DNA from: a virus
IMG/VR virus record: IMGVR_UViG_3300012936_000064
Coordinates: 1 to 35,711 of that record
DNA: 35,711 nt
Reading direction: 5' to 3' (one strand)
Notes under the pieces: model-generated
Databases searched by the model: none
What the model was told of the DNA's origin: nothing
What the model saw: only the letters and a program-made list of their open reading frames with translations
Program-made: the position numbers and the translations under genes
Shown here: positions 31,501 through 35,711 of the stretch, piece after piece
How the letters are laid out: every line of letters starts with the position of its first letter
Numbering within the stretch: position 1 is the first letter of the stretch

Positions 31501-33466
31501 TATTTGGAGTGATGTTGCACAAGGAACATATAACGGTAATCCAATATACGTTGTTACTGGAGAAGACGGATCAGTTGTTGTAAGCACAGATGGAAATTCG
31601 TGGACAACAGCAAGTACAACAAACGGTTATTATTGTGCAGTAGCTAACGGAAATATATTTGTACACAATGATAATAACGCAGGTAGTGTTAGCACGGATG
31701 GTGGACAAAATTGGAATGACACAGCAGGTTTAAGTGCATCAAGTGAAATAGGTGGTATGGCAGGAAGCACAATATCTAATACAATACTTGCTACAACATC
31801 TAAAGCGGCCGCAAAATCCGAATTACAAAGAAGTAATGATAGCGGAACAGCATGGGCGGCAGTAACATTGCCTAGTTCACAATATTGGACAGATGTAGCA
31901 TATGGTAACAACACATGGGTAGTTGTATCAGGTACAGCTGGTAATCCAAGTAACGCAGGAGCATACAGTACTGATGATGGATCTAATTGGACAGCATTCA
32001 CATTACCAGCTACAAGTGCATGGGGACATGTTGAGTATGCGAAAGATAGATTTGTTGCTGTAACGAATAAAACAGATAGTAGTACAGCAGAAACAGCAGT
32101 AAGTTTCGATGGAATAACATGGTACCAGGGTACTATGGAGCCAGGTGAATGGGGCGGACTTGCATGGAACAACGGTACTTGGTGTGCAGTAAAAAATGAT
32201 ACAGGATCAAATAGTGATGTTGTTGCATTTAGTAGAGATGGTTTTCATTGGCGTAATAAATTATTATCAAATAGTGCAGAAAAAAGAGGCGGCGTTTTAA
32301 GTCTTATGGGTATTGGTGAATGGTTAGTACCAACTTCTTCTAGCTCAGATGCAATTAAAATAGAATATGGAACACCGGCGTTAGCTAGAGCACAAGTTGC
32401 AAGTGGACGTATTGGAGAATTTTATATACATGAAGTTGGAGCAGGTTATGATAATGCTCCAGCAGTAACAGTTTTTGATACTCAAAATACTTCAGATGTA
32501 ACAATATTACCTCTAATTAAAAACGGAGTGCTATCACAACCAGCAGTATCTAACTTTGGTTCAGGATACTTTAGGTCTTCAGCTACAGTTACAGGTGACG
32601 GATATGCTGAAATACCACAAATTGCAGATACATTAATATTACAAAATGTTAGTAAATTGCCAGGTCCTGGAGATAATATCAAAATTTCTGGAATAGATGA
32701 TGTGACATACTTCGTTGTTAAAATTTTAGAACAAACAGGTACGTTAGGTGCATACAACTTAACAATGCAAATAAGTCCAAGTTTAGGACGTAAAGAAGCA
32801 CCACAACACAATGAACAGATTACAATTAGACAAAAATACAGTCAAATTAGACTTACTGGACATGATTTCTTAGACATAGGTACAGGTAACTTTGGAAGTA
32901 CAAATTATCCAGGATTATATGTTTTTGGTTATAATCCAGATGCAAATGCTGAACCTAAACAATTTAACGAAGTGTTGCAATATGATGGTGGGCGTGTATT
33001 CTATACAAGTACTGACCAAGACGGTAACTTTAGGGTAGGTGAACTATTTGAAGTTGAACAGGCAACAGGTACAATTAGTATTAATGCGGCATTTTTTGAA
33101 CTAGATGGACTTGAAGAACTAAGACTAGGTGGTGTTGTATTAGGTGGTACAGGAGCAGTGATTAGAGAATTTAGTACAGATCCTACTTTTGCGGCTAACA
33201 GCAACAATATTGTACCAACACAAAAAGCAGTTGCGTCATATGTACAATCAAGAGTGACGTCAGGTGGTAGTGATATTGCTGTAAACAGACTTAATGCAGG
33301 TAATATTAGTTTTGAAGGACAAAGAATATTCAAGCCATTGGGTGGTGTAATTAACGCAAATGTAAGTGTTAATTTTAAACAAGGGGTTGATGGAGAAATG
33401 GCGGCCTCGGCATTCTTTAGATCAGGTGGAGCGCCGGCACCTGGGGATGGCAACGCAGGATTTTAA
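28589..33466 (+). CDS. Giant tail fibre protein 3, with WxxxYxxxDxV repeats and Asp-box propeller
   Basis: 1625 residues. Residues 1-460 are eight repeats of about 50-60 residues of the form W-K-G-x-W-x...Y-x-x-x-D-I-V-x-Y-G-G-x-x-Y-x-C...H-T-S, reminiscent of the CBM5/12 chitin-binding fold. From about 537 (VWYVSVQGEDIPENGR) it has the same beta-helix core as the other fibres (ATVFVATGAYKEVLPMVIPA). Residues about 970-1262 carry six Asp-box-like S-x-D-G-x-x-W motifs (STDGNSW, STDGGQNW, SNDSGTAW, STDDGSNW, SFDGITW, SRDGFHW), a BNR-type propeller as in sialidases and PSII-assembly factors. Near 1470 comes TDQDGNFRVGELFEV. The C-terminus (FKQGVDGEMAASAFFRSG) differs from fibres 1 and 2. Sugar binding is inference. 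Confidence 0.84.
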   Translation: MAEFRIDRLRFNWKGPWVTNTAYRKDDVVQYGGKVFTALTNHTASPDFNTDLDNIVSGVVTPRWEQMLDGFEWKGEWQPEAFYKVNDIVKYRGIVYVCIDSHTSRSTISEGLETDGEKWKIYAKGANYLANWTASTYYKLNDIIKYGGNIYVCTQAHQSSDAVNGLEVDASKWSVYNRADAWKGDWTTNLRYVKDDIIRYGGNVYRCIVGHTSNSDIREGLGSDLGEDSTAAKWELVAEGIEYKGAWSGQQWYKTNDIIQYGSNLYRARRGMSGTDTFDDQNDWEMWLPGLGYENYWEANSVYQPGDIVTYGGYSYVALTINIGSNPSAFGVEQDGDGADWEIVTRGYNLEGEWDILNPYQPGDVVRKGGYLYEALVNILPVETVEPGDPDNDTSASWRLIQTSIAWKGEWKESTNDANGDSTVFEYHPGDVVMDESITYVCKKSHFSNLLEARPKEDQRRSSPGPIYWNVYAGNNTTSAANNVMRYKGDLRTYNVTDDGSTAGPARLAIGTAGQMLKVDEDTTLKYENLYEINKVWYVSVQGEDIPENGRSQARPFKTIRYALQYLQGNLSERTPATVFVATGAYKEVLPMVIPANVAVVGDELRSTTILPADGYENSDMFYMHNGSGLRNCTLQGLNGTLGPPNDNLTRRPTAGAYVSLDPATGPDATYAHITTKSPYVQNVTTFGNGCIGMKVDGDLHNSGNKSIVANDFTQILSDGIGYWANGEGKSELVSVFTYYCHIGYLATDGGKVRALNGNNSYGDYGCVAEGYDQEEVAISGNVNNRSKQAQIKFTYTNKDKIFGVAYTNAGENYTNAVLNVTGNGSDYASNLTNDIRNNALSEIYVTEEDSNFIGGTNYMFKANKAQIGTPTQLTLSGADDADTEAEYLGMRLFIYDGKGTGQYGKISGFNTTSKIATVEKESNGEPGWEHVTGYPIEASLNDTTRYYIEPRVDIAEPTYSMQNINLGSTSIWSDVAQGTYNGNPIYVVTGEDGSVVVSTDGNSWTTASTTNGYYCAVANGNIFVHNDNNAGSVSTDGGQNWNDTAGLSASSEIGGMAGSTISNTILATTSKAAAKSELQRSNDSGTAWAAVTLPSSQYWTDVAYGNNTWVVVSGTAGNPSNAGAYSTDDGSNWTAFTLPATSAWGHVEYAKDRFVAVTNKTDSSTAETAVSFDGITWYQGTMEPGEWGGLAWNNGTWCAVKNDTGSNSDVVAFSRDGFHWRNKLLSNSAEKRGGVLSLMGIGEWLVPTSSSSDAIKIEYGTPALARAQVASGRIGEFYIHEVGAGYDNAPAVTVFDTQNTSDVTILPLIKNGVLSQPAVSNFGSGYFRSSATVTGDGYAEIPQIADTLILQNVSKLPGPGDNIKISGIDDVTYFVVKILEQTGTLGAYNLTMQISPSLGRKEAPQHNEQITIRQKYSQIRLTGHDFLDIGTGNFGSTNYPGLYVFGYNPDANAEPKQFNEVLQYDGGRVFYTSTDQDGNFRVGELFEVEQATGTISINAAFFELDGLEELRLGGVVLGGTGAVIREFSTDPTFAANSNNIVPTQKAVASYVQSRVTSGGSDIAVNRLNAGNISFEGQRIFKPLGGVINANVSVNFKQGVDGEMAASAFFRSGGAPAPGDGNAGF
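28622..29940 (+). repeat. Eight-copy protein module in fibre 3
   Basis: Eight units with the core Y-x-x-x-D-(I/V)-(V/I)-x-Y-G-G-x-x-Y; copies 7 and 8 are the most diverged. A matching eight-copy block opens the next gene. Confidence 0.8.
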
Positions 33467-33471
33467 CTTAT

Positions 33472-33479
33472 GATAAATA
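33472..33479 (+). promoter_or_regulatory. T4-type late promoter for the fourth giant fibre
   Basis: GATAAATA; predicted start near 33485, 16 nt before the ATG at 33501. Confidence 0.62.
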
Positions 33480-33500
33480 TAACATATACTGGAGTAATCA

Positions 33501-35711
33501 ATGGCTGAATTTAAACTTGGTAGAATACGTTTTATATGGAAAGACGAATGGTCTGTAGCTACCACTTATTACAAAGATGATGTAATAAGATACGGTGGAC
33601 GTACATTTATGTGTATTGTTGGACACATATCACAAACTGACTTTATGTTGGACCTAAATGACGCAACACCAAAATGGCAACAATTTGCAGACGGACAGAC
33701 TTGGAGAGGCGACTGGGCACCCCAAGCTGTATACAAAATTAATGACATAGTAAAATATGGCGGACAATTATATATTGCAAATACAGGACACATTGCTGAT
33801 AATGACATAATCGGCGGATTAGAAAGCAACCTTGGAGATGACAGTACTTCAGCCTACTGGGATCTATTTGGTGAAGGCTTTGATTACAAAGGTGACTGGG
33901 CAATAAACACAAGATACAAAGTTAATGATATTGTTAAGTATGGTGCAAAAGTTTATATATGTACAACTTATCATGTAAGTGCTCCTAACACTGTTCAAGG
34001 ATTAGAACTTAATAGTGCAAACTGGGATGTGTTCAGTGATGGATTTGATTGGAAAACAGATTGGGCAGTAGGAACAAGATATAGAGCAAACGATCTTGTA
34101 AAATATGGCGGACAAGTATATGTTTGTAACACAGGACATACTTCTGCGGCAACTGCTACTTTAGGTCTTGAAGCAGATCAAGCAAAATGGGATTACTACC
34201 ACAAAGGTATTGAATACAAAGGTGATTGGACTAGTGCAACACGTTATAAAATAAATGATGTTGTTAAAGACTCAGGCACACTTTGGATTTGTACAACCTA
34301 TCACACATCAAGTGTGTCAGTAAACTTAACAGCAGATGAAGCAAACTGGGCAGTATTTGTTCCAGGTTTAGAATTTGAAGATACATGGGGAGCATATTCG
34401 GATTATCAAATTGGTGATATTGTAACTTATGGTGGTTATACATATATTGCAAAAACAAATAATACAGAAAAGAAACCAGCACTAAACACAAATGACTGGG
34501 ATGTATTCATTACAGGATTTAACCTAAGAGGTGATTTTGGTGACGATTCAACAAGCCAAGACTATAGAACAGGTGATGTAGTTAGAGTTGGTGGTTGGAC
34601 TTATCTTGCAAAAGCAAATTCAAACGGTGTAAGACCTCCAAATACAACTTATTGGGACAAACTTAATGAAGGTGCAAGTTGGAAAGATACTTGGACTGAT
34701 GCAACAGCATATGACAAAGGTGATGTTGTACAACAGGGTGTAAACTCATATATTTGTATTTTAGAACATACATCAAGTAACGGTGTAAATGATCCTGCTA
34801 ACGACACAGGAGGAGTATATTGGAACTTCTTTAGTGGTGGTACTGAAGCAGGTAATTTAACAACTGCTGGTGATATAGTCTATTACGGTGGAGCAGGACC
34901 TACAAGATTACCAGTCGGCAAACCAGGACAAATTTTAAAAGTTAATGATGCGGCAGACGCTCCGGAGTGGACATACTTTGGTCAAATAAATCATGTATAT
35001 TATGTTGATACGCAAAGTGGTGTTGATGGTGATGCTCCAGATAGAGGTATTACATTAGATAGACCTTTCAAAACTGTGAGATTTGCAACAGAGCAAATTG
35101 AACGTGGATCGGCAAATGCACAAAGTAGACATATAATTGAAGTCAACAGAGCCTTTATGCAAGCAGAAGTTGTTGAATGGATTGATTATCAAATCGCAAA
35201 TAATATTGCTCCATTTACAGGTGCATTTACATATGATAAAGTAAAATGTAGTAGAGACACAGGTCAAATTATTGATGCACTTGCATGGGATTTATCACAT
35301 GGTGGTAATGTACGCTCACGCAAAGTTGCATTAAGTTATTTTGCACCAGGTGGTGCAAGTTACATTGCAGGTCAAACAGGACAAACTGTAGCCGCAATAG
35401 AATATTTAGAAACTATTATGGAAAATGTTTTAGATAAAACAGATCCATCAAATAATTATCAAACACTTAATAGTGTTGCAAGCCCAGTTACACAAGTTAA
35501 GCCTAGTGCTTTTACTGGTGATCATGATGGACTTTCTACAACTATTGCAAACTTGATAGATTTAACAACGGACGCAATTACAGCAGGTAATACAAACAGT
35601 GTGCCTGCAGAACAAAAAGCAAACAAAACAATATTTGTAAAAACAGGACAATACAATGAAGTTCATCCTATAATTGTTCCTCAAGATACAGCTATTGTAG
35701 GAGACGAATTA
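33501..35711 (+). CDS. Giant tail fibre protein 4, 3' end missing
   Basis: The frame opens at ATG 33501 after GGAG (33491-33494) and stays open for 737 codons to the window edge. Residues 1-17, MAEFKLGRIRFIWKDEW, match the start of fibre 3. Eight W...Y...D-V-V modules follow to about residue 450. Then comes RLPVGKPGQILKVNDAADAP and the start of the beta-helix core, VYYVDTQSGVDGDAPDRG with RPFKTVRFATEQIE. Unlike fibre 3, about 130 residues (NRAFMQAEVVEWIDYQIANN onward, helical) are inserted before the strand KTIFVKTGQYNEVHPIIVPQ. So it is a paralogue of fibre 3 with another domain insertion. The rest lies outside the window. Confidence 0.88.
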   Translation, partial: MAEFKLGRIRFIWKDEWSVATTYYKDDVIRYGGRTFMCIVGHISQTDFMLDLNDATPKWQQFADGQTWRGDWAPQAVYKINDIVKYGGQLYIANTGHIADNDIIGGLESNLGDDSTSAYWDLFGEGFDYKGDWAINTRYKVNDIVKYGAKVYICTTYHVSAPNTVQGLELNSANWDVFSDGFDWKTDWAVGTRYRANDLVKYGGQVYVCNTGHTSAATATLGLEADQAKWDYYHKGIEYKGDWTSATRYKINDVVKDSGTLWICTTYHTSSVSVNLTADEANWAVFVPGLEFEDTWGAYSDYQIGDIVTYGGYTYIAKTNNTEKKPALNTNDWDVFITGFNLRGDFGDDSTSQDYRTGDVVRVGGWTYLAKANSNGVRPPNTTYWDKLNEGASWKDTWTDATAYDKGDVVQQGVNSYICILEHTSSNGVNDPANDTGGVYWNFFSGGTEAGNLTTAGDIVYYGGAGPTRLPVGKPGQILKVNDAADAPEWTYFGQINHVYYVDTQSGVDGDAPDRGITLDRPFKTVRFATEQIERGSANAQSRHIIEVNRAFMQAEVVEWIDYQIANNIAPFTGAFTYDKVKCSRDTGQIIDALAWDLSHGGNVRSRKVALSYFAPGGASYIAGQTGQTVAAIEYLETIMENVLDKTDPSNNYQTLNSVASPVTQVKPSAFTGDHDGLSTTIANLIDLTTDAITAGNTNSVPAEQKANKTIFVKTGQYNEVHPIIVPQDTAIVGDEL
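33534..34840 (+). repeat. Eight-copy protein module in fibre 4
   Basis: Same W-x-x-x-W...Y-x-x-x-D-I-V-K-Y-G-G-x-x-Y-x-C unit as in fibre 3; DNA copies are diverged, so an old expansion. Confidence 0.78.

Noticed and set aside
1-35711. Photosynthesis genes, integrase, transposase or attachment sites
   Set aside because: None found; the window holds only virion genes and the small regulatory island.

Overview
The window is part of the late (virion) gene region of a T4-like myovirus from the sea, of the cyanophage/pelagiphage type. The evidence is a recognisable T4 head module (portal gp20, gp21 protease, gp22 scaffold, gp23 capsid), late promoters of the NATAAATA type, AT-rich DNA (well under 40% G+C by eye) and a very long run of tail-fibre genes. 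A host-type speD gene and a glutamine-riboswitch-like leader of the kind known from cyanobacteria and marine metagenomes favour a cyanobacterial host (Prochlorococcus or Synechococcus). No photosynthesis gene lies in the window, so the host is an inference.

Layout. 1-2455: 3' part of a large Ala/Gly-rich virion-type protein of unknown role. 2452-3551 (minus strand): gp26-like baseplate/tail-assembly protein with what looks like a programmed -1 frameshift that adds a 76-residue second domain. 3552-3632: two late promoters facing each other. 3633-6098: tape-measure-like protein. 6108-12776: head module in the order portal, gp67-like, unknown 199-aa protein, acidic gp68-like protein, gp21, gp22, gp23, closed by a strong terminator.

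12797-13790: a small regulatory island with two host-type (sigma70) promoters, speD, a glutamine-riboswitch-like RNA that leads a 51-aa basic peptide, and a structured RNA of about 255 nt with its own promoter and terminator. The island sits between two intrinsic terminators, unlike the late-promoter genes around it.

13795-35711: virion and tail-fibre genes under late promoters. They include a 34-cysteine protein, a protein with a cupredoxin-like C-terminus, and four related giant fibre proteins (1678, 1702, 1625 and at least 737 aa; the last runs off the window). The three complete fibres share a beta-helix-like core but each carries a different extra domain (beta-propeller, LamG-like lectin, Asp-box propeller). 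Two of these transcripts have long structured leaders.

Across the whole window I found no copy of GCAGC or its complement GCTGC (GCWGC), although GCGGC/GCCGC is common; Ala-Ala is always written GCG-GCN or GCC-GCN. This looks like escape from a restriction system.
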